63,772 nt of DNA, from contig CAJONO010000089.1 in the NCBI GenBank assembly GCA_905235905.1, forward strand, positions 1 to 63,772. Direction: 5' to 3'. The position numbers were made by a program, and so were the translations under genes. The notes under the pieces were generated by a model. It had not been told where the DNA came from, searched no databases, and worked only from the letters and a program-made list of their open reading frames with translations. Numbering within the stretch: the stretch's first letter is position 1; the number at the start of each line of letters is the position of its first letter. This stretch comes from an uncultured Prevotella sp. Its GTDB lineage: Bacteria > Bacteroidota > Bacteroidia > Bacteroidales > Bacteroidaceae. Positions 1 through 8,987 of the stretch are shown piece after piece.

Positions 1-573
1 AAAGGAAGGGGTTCCCTTACCAATGTTTTCAACCGCTATGCGAGCGCCAAACGATGCATCCATACCGGACTCTTGACGACTGCCGACTGCTTCGGCACAT
101 CTCTCTCTTTGCGGTATCAGCAAAACACGTTCCTTGGGATTCTGGGGTCTTGGGAAGGCAGACCCGGAGGAAACAAAAGAAGCGTGAACTCTCACTCTGC
201 CCGTCCGTCACTTAGGCCTGCGAAAACCTTTCCAGTAAACAGACAGAATATTGACGCTCACGCCGTGAAAACATACAATACACCCATAAAAGTGTGCTAT
301 TGAGGCTACACGAGCCTCTCAGCACACTGACGGGGTGTTGTATAACCACGCCTAAGCATCTACTCTGCAATGTTCTTGACTGGATAATTGAAGTTCGCAG
401 TTTCAAGTGTCCAAAAACAAAGCGTTGTAAGACGCTATACCACTAAGCCCACACCTTCACAGCCCTCGGAAGGGCATGTACGGCGTGAGGTTGCCTACCG
501 AGTAGGCGGAACTTCCTGGTCTTCACCTCGGCAAGGGATTCTCACCCATGCTCCGTGTTTCCAGAAAAGTTCG
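1..573 (-). ncRNA. Probable large structured non-coding RNA (5' end inside window, 3' end near or beyond the left edge)
   Basis: No credible protein is encoded here on either strand. The minus strand begins just downstream of a good Bacteroidota promoter and is highly structured. The clearest helix is at 273-343: ATACAAcACCC pairs with GGGTGTaTTGTAT, enclosing GTGTGCT/AGCACAC and then GAGGCT/AGCCTC. CTTAGGC (about 348-354) can also pair with GCCTAAG (about 212-218) over a long range. GCCTAC/GTAGGC (about 496-508) forms another stem. A small hairpin AAGGG-AAC-CCCTT lies at 6-18. I looked for and did not find the core words of RNase P RNA, tmRNA, SRP RNA or 6S RNA, and I do not recognise the family. 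That it is an RNA gene is inferred from promoter plus structure; the strand rests on the promoter. Confidence 0.5.
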
Positions 574-576
574 CTG

Positions 577-608
577 CAAAGGTAAGAAAAATATTTGGAA
601 TAGAACAA
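577..608 (-). promoter_or_regulatory. Bacteroidota-type promoter of the structured RNA
   Basis: Read on the minus strand, TACCTTTG (577-584) matches the -7 consensus TAnnTTTG. TTG of a -33 box lies at 606-608, separated by 21 bp, the usual spacing. It faces away from ffh. Confidence 0.6.
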
Positions 609-739
609 GCGAAGGGGTTGAAAAAAATTGTAACCATGAGATTCTTTTCGAATTCTTTGCAAATAGTGTTCACAAGGGTGGTTATACACCTTATTATAAT
701 ATAGGCAAGGAAACATCTTTTTTGCTGCCCTAAGAAAAC

Positions 740-777
740 AAAAAATGAGACCAATATTTGTAGGTCTCATTTTTTTT
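740..777. terminator. Symmetric intrinsic-terminator-like hairpin
   Basis: The arms AAAAAATGAGACC (740-752) and GGTCTCATTTTTT (from 763) form a stem followed by a T-run in either direction, so it could terminate transcription both ways. Its loop contains the TTTG used as the -33 box of the ffh promoter. Seen directly in the sequence; terminator function is inferred. Confidence 0.6.
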
Positions 778-788
778 GCGTACTTTTG
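757..788 (+). promoter_or_regulatory. ffh promoter
   Basis: TTTG (757-760) and TACTTTTG (781-788) are separated by 20 bp and match the Bacteroidota sigma-70-type consensus. The predicted start of transcription leaves a leader of about 40 nt, which contains an A/T-rich heptad-like tract (about 798-828) directly before the ffh ATG. Confidence 0.7.
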
Positions 789-834
789 CACCCTCAATTG
801 TAAATAGTAAATCGTCAAATAGCAAATCACTACG

Positions 835-2175
835 ATGTTTGAGAACTTATCTGAAAGACTGGAACGTTCCTTCAAGATAATGAAGGGTGAGGGGAAAATC
901 ACTGAAATAAATGTTGCAGAGACCCTGAAAGACGTGCGTCGCGCCTTGCTCGATGCCGACGTGAACTATAAGGTGGCCAAGCAGTTTACCGACACGGTGA
1001 AGCAGAAGGCTATGGGCATGAACGTGCTGACGGCCATCAAGCCCAGCCAGCTGATGGTGAAGATTGTTCACGACGAGCTCACCGAGCTGATGGGTGGCAA
1101 GGCTGTCGAGCTGAAATTGGAGAACCGTCCGGCAGTGATTCTGATGTCGGGCCTGCAAGGCTCTGGTAAGACCACTTTCAGTGGCAAGCTGGCCAACCTG
1201 CTGAAGACGCGGCAACACAAGAAGCCGCTGTTGGTGGCCTGCGACGTTTACCGTCCTGCTGCCATTGAGCAGCTGAAGGTGGTGGGGCAGACCGTAGGCG
1301 TAGACGTCTATACTGAGGAGGGCAACAAAGACGTAGTCGAGATAGCCCAGAACGCCATCCGCAAGGCCAAGCAGGAGAGCTACAACGTAGTGATTGTCGA
1401 TACCGCCGGCCGTCTGGCCGTCGACGAGGAGATGATGGACGAGATAGCACGACTGAAGGAGGCCGTGGGTCCCGACGAGACGCTCTTCGTGGTCGACTCG
1501 ATGACAGGTCAGGATGCCGTGAACACGGCGAAGGAGTTTAACGACCGCCTCGACTTCGACGGCGTGGTGCTCACCAAGCTCGACGGCGATACCCGTGGTG
1601 GTGCCGCACTCAGCATTCGCACGGTAGTCACCAAGCCCATTAAGTTTGTGGGTACTGGCGAGAAGATGGAGGCCATCGACGTGTTTCATCCGGAGCGCAT
1701 GGCCGACCGCATACTGGGCATGGGCGACGTGGTGTCGCTCGTTGAGAGAGCACAGATGCAGTTCGACGAAGAGCAGGCGAAGAAACTGGAAAAGAAAATC
1801 CGCAAGAACAAGTTCGACTTCGACGACTTCATGGGGCAGATTCAGCAAATCAAGAAGATGGGCAACATCAAGGAGCTGGCCGGCATGATACCTGGCGTAG
1901 GCAAGGCCATTAAGGATGCAGACATCGACGAAAATGCCTTCAAGAACATTGAGGCCATCATTCAGTCGATGACCCCGAAAGAACGTGCCAACCCCGACAT
2001 CATTAACCAGAGCCGCCGCATGCGCATTGCCAAGGGTAGTGGCACAAAGCTTGAAGACGTGAACCGCCTCATGAAGCAGTTTGACCAGACCCGTAAGATG
2101 ATGAAGATGGTTACGGGCATGGACAGGAGCAAGATGATGCAGATGGCATCGGCCATGAAGAATATGAGAAAATAA
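835..2175 (+). CDS. ffh: Signal recognition particle protein Ffh
   Basis: SRP54-type GTPase that binds SRP RNA and signal sequences of nascent membrane proteins and docks with FtsY at the membrane. The 446-residue length is normal. The N domain is followed by the G domain, with P-loop GLQGSGKTT at about 106-114, DTAGR at about 189-193 and TKLDGDTRGG near 246. A methionine-rich M domain follows from about 300 to the end, including SRRMRIAKGSGT near 393 and a run of MMKM/MMQM residues at the C-terminus. The ATG start fits the typical MFENLSERL beginning. It is monocistronic and converges on the ykvA-like gene across an array of 22-bp repeats. Confidence 0.98.
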   Translation: MFENLSERLERSFKIMKGEGKITEINVAETLKDVRRALLDADVNYKVAKQFTDTVKQKAMGMNVLTAIKPSQLMVKIVHDELTELMGGKAVELKLENRPAVILMSGLQGSGKTTFSGKLANLLKTRQHKKPLLVACDVYRPAAIEQLKVVGQTVGVDVYTEEGNKDVVEIAQNAIRKAKQESYNVVIVDTAGRLAVDEEMMDEIARLKEAVGPDETLFVVDSMTGQDAVNTAKEFNDRLDFDGVVLTKLDGDTRGGAALSIRTVVTKPIKFVGTGEKMEAIDVFHPERMADRILGMGDVVSLVERAQMQFDEEQAKKLEKKIRKNKFDFDDFMGQIQQIKKMGNIKELAGMIPGVGKAIKDADIDENAFKNIEAIIQSMTPKERANPDIINQSRRMRIAKGSGTKLEDVNRLMKQFDQTRKMMKMVTGMDRSKMMQMASAMKNMRK

Positions 2176-2177
2176 TG

Positions 2178-2312
2178 CGCATAATCATGCATTTTGAGGC
2201 TTTACGGAACGACGTCTGAAATTCATGCTGAATTGCGTTACAATTAAGCTTGAATTGTAGCGTAATTCAGCATGAATTGAGACGCAATTCAGCACAAATT
2301 ACAACACACTGG
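2178..2312. repeat. Intergenic composite repeat, copy A, with a 22-bp-period palindrome array
   Basis: A left flank beginning GCATAATCATGCAT is followed by four 15-bp pseudo-palindromes starting at 2220, 2242, 2264 and 2286 (for example AATTCATGCTGAATT, AATTCAGCATGAATT). They are separated by 7-bp variable spacers, giving a strict 22-bp period. The right flank is ACAACACACTG. Flanks and array closely match the copy at 36678. It lies between the convergent 3' ends of ffh and the ykvA-like gene. Confidence 0.85.
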
Positions 2313-2323
2313 GAACCAGCAAC

Positions 2324-2710
2324 TTAGGAAACGAGATCGTCAATTTCGTGGATCTCGTCTTCGTCGAACCATTGTGCGAGCTTGCTCCTGGCCTGTTCCT
2401 TGATGGAGGGGTCGACATCGGTCCACACGGTCTTGAGCACATACAACAGCACGGCAAGGTCGTCGCCCAGGCCAACGATGGGGATGGCATCGGGAACTAC
2501 GTCGATGGGGCTGATCAGATAGCCTAATGCGCCAATGATAACCGCCTTGTTCTTCACGCTGATTTTGTCGCTCTGCAACGTGTAGTACAAGATGAGTGCT
2601 GCATAGACCAACTTTGAACCGGCCCGCTTGGCCACTCTCGATATTTTGTCAACGAAGTCGCTTTGCGAGAACTTGTTGGCATAACTCATAAAATCAGGTA
2701 ATTCCATCAT
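2324..2710 (-). CDS. YkvA family (DUF1232) membrane protein
   Basis: A 128-residue protein with the DUF1232 core GYLISPIDVVPDAIPIVG near residues 63-80, in a hydrophobic hairpin of about 35 residues. The family is small and probably membrane-associated; its biochemical role is not established. The ATG at 2710 is followed immediately by a second ATG, and either could start translation. It is the last gene of a nine-gene minus-strand run, 37 bp after the DUF1460 gene. Confidence 0.85.
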   Translation of the reverse strand: MMELPDFMSYANKFSQSDFVDKISRVAKRAGSKLVYAALILYYTLQSDKISVKNKAVIIGALGYLISPIDVVPDAIPIVGLGDDLAVLLYVLKTVWTDVDPSIKEQARSKLAQWFDEDEIHEIDDLVS

Positions 2711-2747
2711 ATTTATTTACTGTTTACGGATTTTCGATTTACGGATT

Positions 2748-3635
2748 CTATTTCTCCATTTTCAATCTGACTACTCTTATCCCTGTGTGGGACGGGTGTT
2801 TCGACAAATATTTTCTTAGTGTCATGGGTTCCTCGACGGTTTGCCTGTGCAGCTGTGAGGCGTTGAGAAGATGCAGCCCGTCCCTACCCCACACGGCAAA
2901 GCCCAGATGGGCAATGTCGAGACCAGGCTTCGAGCAAGTAATGGCAATGATGTCGCCATCTTTCACTGCCCGACGCAGCGCCTGGGTGTTTTTCACCTCA
3001 CGCTTGGGAATGAAACGGAAGGTGAGTCCCGTTAGCCTTTTTTCCTGCTCGGCAATGACAGCCACACGGTCGCGGTGGCCTGCCAACGCCTTGTAGGCCT
3101 GGGGATGCTTGCTCATGTAGTCTATGCTGAGTGTTTGCAAGCCCTTGAAAGGCGGGTTGGGCTGGTCGATTTCCTGCACCAGCCCCATCTGCTGCTTGTC
3201 GATAATCCAGTCGGTGAAATAGTGCAAGCGGCTTGTGTAGCCGTCGATCGCCCCTTTCCTGTAGCGCAGTTGGGCAAGCGTCTGCACATAGTGGGCAAAG
3301 CTCTTCTCGCCCCTGTTAGCACAGATGGCCAGTGCCACGACAGTCTCAACAAACGTCGTACAGTCCATTTCCCGCAGGTTGACCACAAGCTGTTCCTCGT
3401 CGCCCACCTCAAGGGTGTGGGCAACGTAGGGCACACCGAGCAACCGACGGGCAAAAAAGAGCGTGGGCTGTCCCTGCCCCTTTTCAAGGAGCTGCTCTAC
3501 AAGCAGGCTGTCGCTCTTCTCGTAGGCAACAGCCATCTGTGCCGTTGCGGTGGCACACGTCATGCAGCACCCTACCACCAGCAAAAGCCATGCCATCTGC
3601 AGCCCGTCGCTTCTATTCAGTTTCGTTGTCTTCAT
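2748..3635 (-). CDS. DUF1460 family, secreted NlpC/P60-like amidase
   Basis: A 295-residue protein with an N-terminal signal peptide (hydrophobic stretch about 14-33). The DUF1460 hallmark MDCTTFVETV lies near 90-99, with Cys92 as the likely nucleophile, and a His follows in IAHLGFAVW. Members of this Bacteroidales family are thought to be periplasmic cell-wall amidases related to NlpC/P60. It starts 10 bp after the DUF4421 gene, suggesting co-transcription. The substrate cannot be read from the sequence. Confidence 0.8.
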   Translation of the reverse strand: MKTTKLNRSDGLQMAWLLLVVGCCMTCATATAQMAVAYEKSDSLLVEQLLEKGQGQPTLFFARRLLGVPYVAHTLEVGDEEQLVVNLREMDCTTFVETVVALAICANRGEKSFAHYVQTLAQLRYRKGAIDGYTSRLHYFTDWIIDKQQMGLVQEIDQPNPPFKGLQTLSIDYMSKHPQAYKALAGHRDRVAVIAEQEKRLTGLTFRFIPKREVKNTQALRRAVKDGDIIAITCSKPGLDIAHLGFAVWGRDGLHLLNASQLHRQTVEEPMTLRKYLSKHPSHTGIRVVRLKMEK

Positions 3636-3645
3636 GCTTCTATCC

Positions 3646-4776
3646 TTAATTCTTTCTGTATTTCTTTTTCAGTCCGAAATTGTATCCCACATACATGTTC
3701 ATGCTTCCAAAAGTGTTGTTCGTCCAAAAGTGAGAACGGCGATAGTTGTTTGAATGCACGATGAAGCTCAACCCACTGTACCAGCGCATGTTGTTGTAGA
3801 CCAAGCCGAAGCGTCCTATCATGTTAGGGCTGATGTTCTCGAACTTGAAGCCCGACGTATCCTTGCCCACAGCCTCGCCCGTGCTCTTCTTATAGCCCAG
3901 CGCCAGTTGTCCGCTGGCACAAAAGAGCCACCGGGACGCAAACACCCAGTTGTAGGCATAGCCGCAGGACACGTAGAAGTCATGGTACTTCATGTTACTG
4001 AACATGAGGGTGGAATCGAGCCTGACACGATGTGGTGCCAAACGCTCGTCAAGTAGTTGCTGCAGTTTGATATAGTCCAGTTCCAGCGTGTTCTTCGTAT
4101 ATCCCAATCCTGCCATCCACGAGCCGCAACTGCGCTTCTGCACCGTGCTCTGTGAGAAAGCGGCGGGATAGGAGAAACGACCGTGATTGAAGATATAATA
4201 GAGACTGAAACCGGTGATGCCAGCCTTCACACCGTCGAAAGACACGCCTTCCATGGAGTGGAAGCGGGCCTCCTCGCCAAAGTTGGCATCGCGCAGCTTG
4301 TAGTCGCTGCCGGTGCGGCGGTAGAACAAGTCGATGCCTATCTGCGAAGTGTAGATGCTGAGTGCAATCTCCGACTTTTTCTTATCGAAATTGTTGTGGT
4401 TGAGCGATAGCATATAGCCGGCGAAGGCCCATTTCCATCCGAAATACGGCCCTAAGCGGAAGTCGCCCTCCGGCATGAACGTTACACTCTGCTCCTTGCC
4501 GTAGAGCCAGTAGCGGTCGTAGATATAAGAGCCTTGGAGCATCACGGTGAAGAAATAGTGCTGTGGCTCGATGTAGGTGGTGTCAAGATAGTCGAAGCCC
4601 CTCACAATGGTACGCACCTCGTCGATACCATTGCCTATCGCCTTGAGCGAACGTCCCAGAATGGTATCGACGGTCTCACCCATACGAGCCTGCGCTTCTG
4701 CGGGGTTAAACGGTATATGACAAAGCACAGATGACATCACAATCACCCAAAGCCATTTGCAACCTACAATCTTCAA
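3646..4776 (-). CDS. DUF4421 domain protein, probable outer-membrane barrel
   Basis: A 376-residue protein with a signal peptide cleaved near the AEA-QA site at about residue 29. The rest alternates aromatic and polar residues typical of outer-membrane beta strands, and it ends in YVGYNFGLKKKYRKN. It resembles DUF4421 proteins of Bacteroidales, whose function is unknown. Its 5' region and the preceding spacer contain a TCAATCT-type heptad tract (about 4768-4810). It sits between an oxidoreductase and the DUF1460 amidase in one run of genes. Confidence 0.7.
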   Translation of the reverse strand: MKIVGCKWLWVIVMSSVLCHIPFNPAEAQARMGETVDTILGRSLKAIGNGIDEVRTIVRGFDYLDTTYIEPQHYFFTVMLQGSYIYDRYWLYGKEQSVTFMPEGDFRLGPYFGWKWAFAGYMLSLNHNNFDKKKSEIALSIYTSQIGIDLFYRRTGSDYKLRDANFGEEARFHSMEGVSFDGVKAGITGFSLYYIFNHGRFSYPAAFSQSTVQKRSCGSWMAGLGYTKNTLELDYIKLQQLLDERLAPHRVRLDSTLMFSNMKYHDFYVSCGYAYNWVFASRWLFCASGQLALGYKKSTGEAVGKDTSGFKFENISPNMIGRFGLVYNNMRWYSGLSFIVHSNNYRRSHFWTNNTFGSMNMYVGYNFGLKKKYRKN

Positions 4777-4810
4777 TCCTCAATCTTCAATTTTCAATCT
4801 TCAATCTTTT
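4768..4810. repeat. Heptanucleotide tract (CTTCAAT type)
   Basis: About six 7-bp units of the form (T/C)TCAATC lie in the spacer between the oxidoreductase and DUF4421 genes, reaching close to both coding ends. It is one of several heptad tracts in the window. Confidence 0.8.
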
Positions 4811-5792
4811 AGAACTTCCCTAATATGCGGTCGAGAGCCCAGTTGACAGGTGTGGCCGACACGCTGGTACAGGTACACACCGAGATGCCTTGCAAATGCT
4901 CGATGACATTCTTAATCAGCGGAAACTGCACATAAAGCGGGTTGGGCACCTCAATATGCTGTGTGCCCTCGCTGGTGTGAAGCACGATGGGCGCATAGTC
5001 GAACACGGAGAAACGCAGCGACCCGCTCTCGCCAATCAGCTGGATGCTGTCCTCACGGGCCGACTCATGGGCCACGAAGCACCAGGAGCCAGAGCCAGGC
5101 AGACCGTTCTCGAAACGGAAGGCAGCACTCACAGAGTCCTCGGCTTCATAAAGACCGCCACGATTGGCACAGATGCCTTGAGCCTCAAGAATCACTCCAA
5201 ACATGTTCTGCAAAAGGTCAAGCTGATGCGGGGCGAGGTCGTAGAAATAGCCGCCACCGGCAATGTCGGGCTGCAACCGCCACGGCAAACGCTCGGGATG
5301 AGCATAGTCGAGCTCACGGGGAGGCACGGCAAAGCGCACCTGCACATTGATGACACGGCCTATCACCCCCTGCTCAACAATCTGCTTCACTCGCTGGAAA
5401 TAAGGGAGATAGCGGCGATAGTAAGCCACGAAGCACGGCACCCCCGTCTGCTCACTGATGTGGTTGATACGGGCACAGTCGTCATAGCTTGCCGCTAATG
5501 GTTTCTCGACGTAGACAGGCTTTCCTGCCTTCATGGCCATGATGGCAAACGTGGCATGGCTCGACGGCGGAGTAGCCACATAGACAGCGTTCACCTCAGG
5601 GTCGTCGATCAGCTGGGTGGCATCGGTATACCATCGTGCCACTCCGTGACGTTCGGCATAATCGCGAGCTTTCTGTGCCGACCGGCTCATCACCGCCACC
5701 ACACTCGAACCATTGACCTCGCCGAAGGCAGGGCCGCTCTTCTTCTCAGTCACCTCGCCACAGCCTATGAACCCCCATTTCAAGTTTTTCAT
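4809..5792 (-). CDS. Gfo/Idh/MocA family NAD(P)-dependent oxidoreductase
   Basis: A 327-residue protein. The N-terminal Rossmann fold has GFIGCGEVTEKKSGP near residue 8, followed by VYVATPPSSHA near 71 and the family motif EKPLA near 96, whose lysine is usually catalytic. The C-terminal alpha/beta domain follows, with GGGYFYDLAPHQLDLL near 175. Members oxidise or reduce sugars and related polyols, but the substrate is not evident. No signal peptide is present. It begins 5 bp after the EcsC/TerB-like gene. Confidence 0.88.
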   Translation of the reverse strand: MKNLKWGFIGCGEVTEKKSGPAFGEVNGSSVVAVMSRSAQKARDYAERHGVARWYTDATQLIDDPEVNAVYVATPPSSHATFAIMAMKAGKPVYVEKPLAASYDDCARINHISEQTGVPCFVAYYRRYLPYFQRVKQIVEQGVIGRVINVQVRFAVPPRELDYAHPERLPWRLQPDIAGGGYFYDLAPHQLDLLQNMFGVILEAQGICANRGGLYEAEDSVSAAFRFENGLPGSGSWCFVAHESAREDSIQLIGESGSLRFSVFDYAPIVLHTSEGTQHIEVPNPLYVQFPLIKNVIEHLQGISVCTCTSVSATPVNWALDRILGKF

Positions 5793-5797
5793 ATACT

Positions 5798-6976
5798 TTA
5801 TTCCTTTTTGTCTGCCTGCAACAGCTCGTCGAGAGCCTCCTTGCTCACGCCGAGCGTCTTGGCCGTCATGGTGAGATACATCTTCTCGGCTACCGACTGC
5901 CGGCCCGCCACACGCATCACATCGATGAGCCGCCTGACAGTGGTAAGCGCTACGGAAGGCTCGGAGGCCAGCAGGTCGTAGTCGACGTCAATGCTATACT
6001 CCGTCCCCAGCGTCTCAAGCAGCGACAACTGGTCGGCATCGGTCAGGTTGGCATGCGCAATCTGTTCCTCAATGAAATCCTGCATCGACGGCGACAGGTC
6101 GTCGGATATGTTTGCCATGTTGACCATAGCCTGAACCATGGCAAGGCGCTGCAACCGAGGGTCACGTTCGCCTTGCTCGGCTTTGGCCAGAGTGGCACGG
6201 ATACTGGCATAGTCGATGGTATCGACCTGCGCCTCCTTGAAATGACGGCGCTGAGCCTGCAATCGGTGCTGCAGCCTGCGGGCACCGGCACGGAACGTGA
6301 AGAGTGTGAGCGTACCTGAGAATATGCCTCCGGCTATGGGAATGAACTTACCGGCAGTCTTGGCAAAACCCTCACGCGTCAGCTTGGCACCGACAAGGCG
6401 GGCCACCTGCATGGCCACAGGATAGATGGCGGCACGGGTAATGGCCACACGAGGCAAACGGCTGACAGCCGTTGTAGCAATGCCGCGAGCCAACTGGCCG
6501 ATACCTTCGTCGGCCACCCTGACACCCATCATCGAGCCAATGAAAATGGTGAGCAAATCGGTAGCCATATCACTCAGCTGATCGTCGGTCTCGTCGTCGT
6601 CAGTAGTGGCAAAGAAAGCGGGAAAGCCGTAGAGATAGGCCAGTTTCTGGGCAAGCACCACCACATGATAATAATACTGAGTGAGGTCGCTGGGCAGCGT
6701 GGCAACCATAGCCAGTCCACCAGGCAGGCCGGCTATGGTCGAGGCTGTAGTGGCCAAGGCTGTGTGCTGACGTATGCAGGCCCCTGCCACACGGTCAATG
6801 ACGTTGTCGTCGACAATGGCATAGGGACGCACGTTTGGCAAGAGACTCAGCTTCTGCTGTCCGGCATAGCCACTCAGGGAACGCGTAAGGAAGGCGACCC
6901 TGTCAACTCTGACACCTGGCATACGGAGCACGGTGGTCAGGATGCGGTTCCAAATTTGTGTTGCTTCTTTTTCCAT
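5798..6976 (-). CDS. Conserved hypothetical, EcsC-like with TerB-like C-terminus
   Basis: A 392-residue protein without a clear signal peptide. Hydrophobic glycine-rich segments near 87-115 (IAGLPGGLAMVATLP) and 205-240 recall EcsC-family proteins. The last 60 residues (AEKMYLTMTAKTLGVSKEALDELL) resemble the end of a TerB-type helical domain. Both assignments are tentative. It lies 18 bp downstream of the TPR gene and 5 bp upstream of the oxidoreductase, so it is probably part of the same transcript. A role at the membrane is an inference only. Confidence 0.55.
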   Translation of the reverse strand: MEKEATQIWNRILTTVLRMPGVRVDRVAFLTRSLSGYAGQQKLSLLPNVRPYAIVDDNVIDRVAGACIRQHTALATTASTIAGLPGGLAMVATLPSDLTQYYYHVVVLAQKLAYLYGFPAFFATTDDDETDDQLSDMATDLLTIFIGSMMGVRVADEGIGQLARGIATTAVSRLPRVAITRAAIYPVAMQVARLVGAKLTREGFAKTAGKFIPIAGGIFSGTLTLFTFRAGARRLQHRLQAQRRHFKEAQVDTIDYASIRATLAKAEQGERDPRLQRLAMVQAMVNMANISDDLSPSMQDFIEEQIAHANLTDADQLSLLETLGTEYSIDVDYDLLASEPSVALTTVRRLIDVMRVAGRQSVAEKMYLTMTAKTLGVSKEALDELLQADKKE

Positions 6977-6994
6977 AATTATCTCCTTCTGTTC

Positions 6995-8986
6995 TTAATT
7001 CTTCCTGTATTTCTTGATAATACCATAGGCAGTGTATAGCCCCATCTCGCCAGCCTTGCTCAGGTCGGCCAAGGCAGCATCGATGCGCTTGGAGCGCAAG
7101 TGGCAGATGCCTCGATTGTAATAGGCCTCGGCCAGATTGGGTTCAACCGCAAGAGCCTGAGTGAAATCGCGAATGGCTTGCTCGTAGTCCTGGCGGTTGG
7201 CATAGAGAGAGCCACGGTTGTACAGCACATAGGCATTCTCCGGATTCAGCTGCAAGGCATGGTTCAAGTCGCCCAGGACGCTGGCGTTCTTCAAGACGAT
7301 GTTGGTTCCTTCGGAAGCCTCAAACTGGTTGATGCGCCATTGACACACTGCCCGTTGCCACAGGGCCGACACATTCAGCGAGTCGTCTGACAGATAGGCC
7401 GACAGGTCGTCGATGGCAGCCTCGTGGTTCTTCATGTCCGACTGGGCCACAGCCCTTAGGAACAAGAATTCCACGGCACGATGTATGTCGGACGTCTGGG
7501 CTATCAGCGCGGTAAGCGAGTCGATATAGGCGAAATTACGGTTCGACTCCGTTTCGTCAACAGTGCCCTGCACATTATTTATATATAACGTACGGGCGCC
7601 ATATTGGTTCTGCAGTTCTATGGTCTTGTCGGTATAGACACTACCCATACGCACATCGCTCTTCATCGGTTCGAACGAGAGCGCGAACATGGGCAGGAAC
7701 GCCTCTTCAACCTTACGGTTCTGCACCCGTCCGCGATAGTCGTTTTGGTACTCATGCTCCAACTGCTGCTCGTCCTCTACGACCAACTGGTTGTATTTGT
7801 CGGGGTCTTCGTCACTGCGCTTGCGCATCTGACGGGCGTTCAGACGTGGCTGCTTGCCATAGAGGTGTTTCTCGAGACGCGCCTTATAGACCGTGAATTC
7901 GTCGCGCTCGGCCTGCTTTGTCATTCCAAGCCGACGGTAGCAGGCGGCGCGGAACTCCAAACCTGTCCAGAAGTTCGGGTATTCGTCGATCACCTTCGAA
8001 TAGTCGCGAATGGCTCCCTGCAAGTCGCCAGTCTTGTCAAGCAGCACGGCCCGGTTGAAAAGGGCCATCATGTTATCTGGCTCCAGCCGGAGCACAAAGT
8101 CGAAATCGGTGATGGCACGATTGTCGTCGCCCACCTGGGCACGGAGCAAGCCACGGTTATAGTGGCCAAGGAAATTGTTAGGCTCAATGTCCAGGGCAGT
8201 GTCATAGTCGGTCATGGCTCCCCGCAGATTATTCTGGTTATAGCGGGCCAAGGCACGGTTTATGTGGAAAGAGGCGTTTTTAGGAAGCAGGTGGATGGCC
8301 TTGTCGAGATATTGCTCGCTTTCAGCCCATTCTTCTCTGGAAAGGCTGATGATGCTGCGGGCCGCCCACGTCTGACCGTCATAGGGATCGATTTCAAGAC
8401 TCTTTTCGAGCGCAGCGATAGCCTGTGCCGTATCTTTCTGCTGCATGAACACATCGGCCTGCATGGTGTAGGCAGGAGCATAGTTTTTCCAGCGAGTGGT
8501 CATCGTGTCTATCTGAGCCAATGCCACAGCATAGTCAGAGCGGCGCAGATGGCATAGCACTCGGTTGTGCCACAGTCCCCTGTTCTCTGGGTCATAGCGC
8601 AACGCACGGTCGTAATCGCTTATTGCCTCGGCATATTTCTTTTGCTGGATGAACGACATGCCACGCAACTCATAAATGCTAACCACGTAAGGATTGCGCT
8701 TCAAAGCCTCGCTGCAATCACGCTCGGCACCGGCATAATCGTCGAGATAGTATTTGGCCACGCCACGGAAGAACCAAGGTTCGTAAAGATAAGGCTTGGC
8801 CGAGATGGCCTGGTTGAAATACTGCATGGAGAGCACATAGTCCTCATAGTAGAGGGCCGCCCTCCCAATGGTGAGCAAACGGTCGGTGTTGTACTGGGCA
8901 TAGCACTTGGCCCCCGGCACATTTAACATGAAATATTGCAGCACAACCAGCTGCAATACCATTCTGACAATTTGCTTCTTCTGCAT
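6995..8986 (-). CDS. Secreted tetratricopeptide repeat protein
   Basis: About 663 residues. The start MQKKQIVRMVLQLV is chosen because it opens a signal peptide and lies one base after the upstream gene's stop (TAG-A-ATG). At least ten TPR units are visible, many ending in the pattern NRG/NRA, for example YDTALDIEPNNFLGHYNRGL and a C-terminal block near the stop. A less regular middle region (about 375-500) separates an N-terminal from a C-terminal TPR block. TPRs serve as protein-binding scaffolds; the protein is probably periplasmic. Partners are unknown. Confidence 0.85.
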   Translation of the reverse strand: MQKKQIVRMVLQLVVLQYFMLNVPGAKCYAQYNTDRLLTIGRAALYYEDYVLSMQYFNQAISAKPYLYEPWFFRGVAKYYLDDYAGAERDCSEALKRNPYVVSIYELRGMSFIQQKKYAEAISDYDRALRYDPENRGLWHNRVLCHLRRSDYAVALAQIDTMTTRWKNYAPAYTMQADVFMQQKDTAQAIAALEKSLEIDPYDGQTWAARSIISLSREEWAESEQYLDKAIHLLPKNASFHINRALARYNQNNLRGAMTDYDTALDIEPNNFLGHYNRGLLRAQVGDDNRAITDFDFVLRLEPDNMMALFNRAVLLDKTGDLQGAIRDYSKVIDEYPNFWTGLEFRAACYRRLGMTKQAERDEFTVYKARLEKHLYGKQPRLNARQMRKRSDEDPDKYNQLVVEDEQQLEHEYQNDYRGRVQNRKVEEAFLPMFALSFEPMKSDVRMGSVYTDKTIELQNQYGARTLYINNVQGTVDETESNRNFAYIDSLTALIAQTSDIHRAVEFLFLRAVAQSDMKNHEAAIDDLSAYLSDDSLNVSALWQRAVCQWRINQFEASEGTNIVLKNASVLGDLNHALQLNPENAYVLYNRGSLYANRQDYEQAIRDFTQALAVEPNLAEAYYNRGICHLRSKRIDAALADLSKAGEMGLYTAYGIIKKYRKN

Positions 8987-8987
8987 T

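Noticed and set aside
421..460. tRNA-like words near 421-460 (minus strand)
   Set aside because: A D-arm-like GCTTAGTGGTATAGCG is present, but no acceptor stem, anticodon arm or T-loop fits around it.
1..573. RNase P RNA, tmRNA or group II intron
   Set aside because: Their conserved core words (such as the RNase P GAGGAAAGTC block, a tmRNA CCA end, intron domain V) were not found on either strand.
847..1848. Long open frame opposite ffh (minus strand)
   Set aside because: It is a shadow of ffh codon bias; the protein is His/Leu-rich without any motif.
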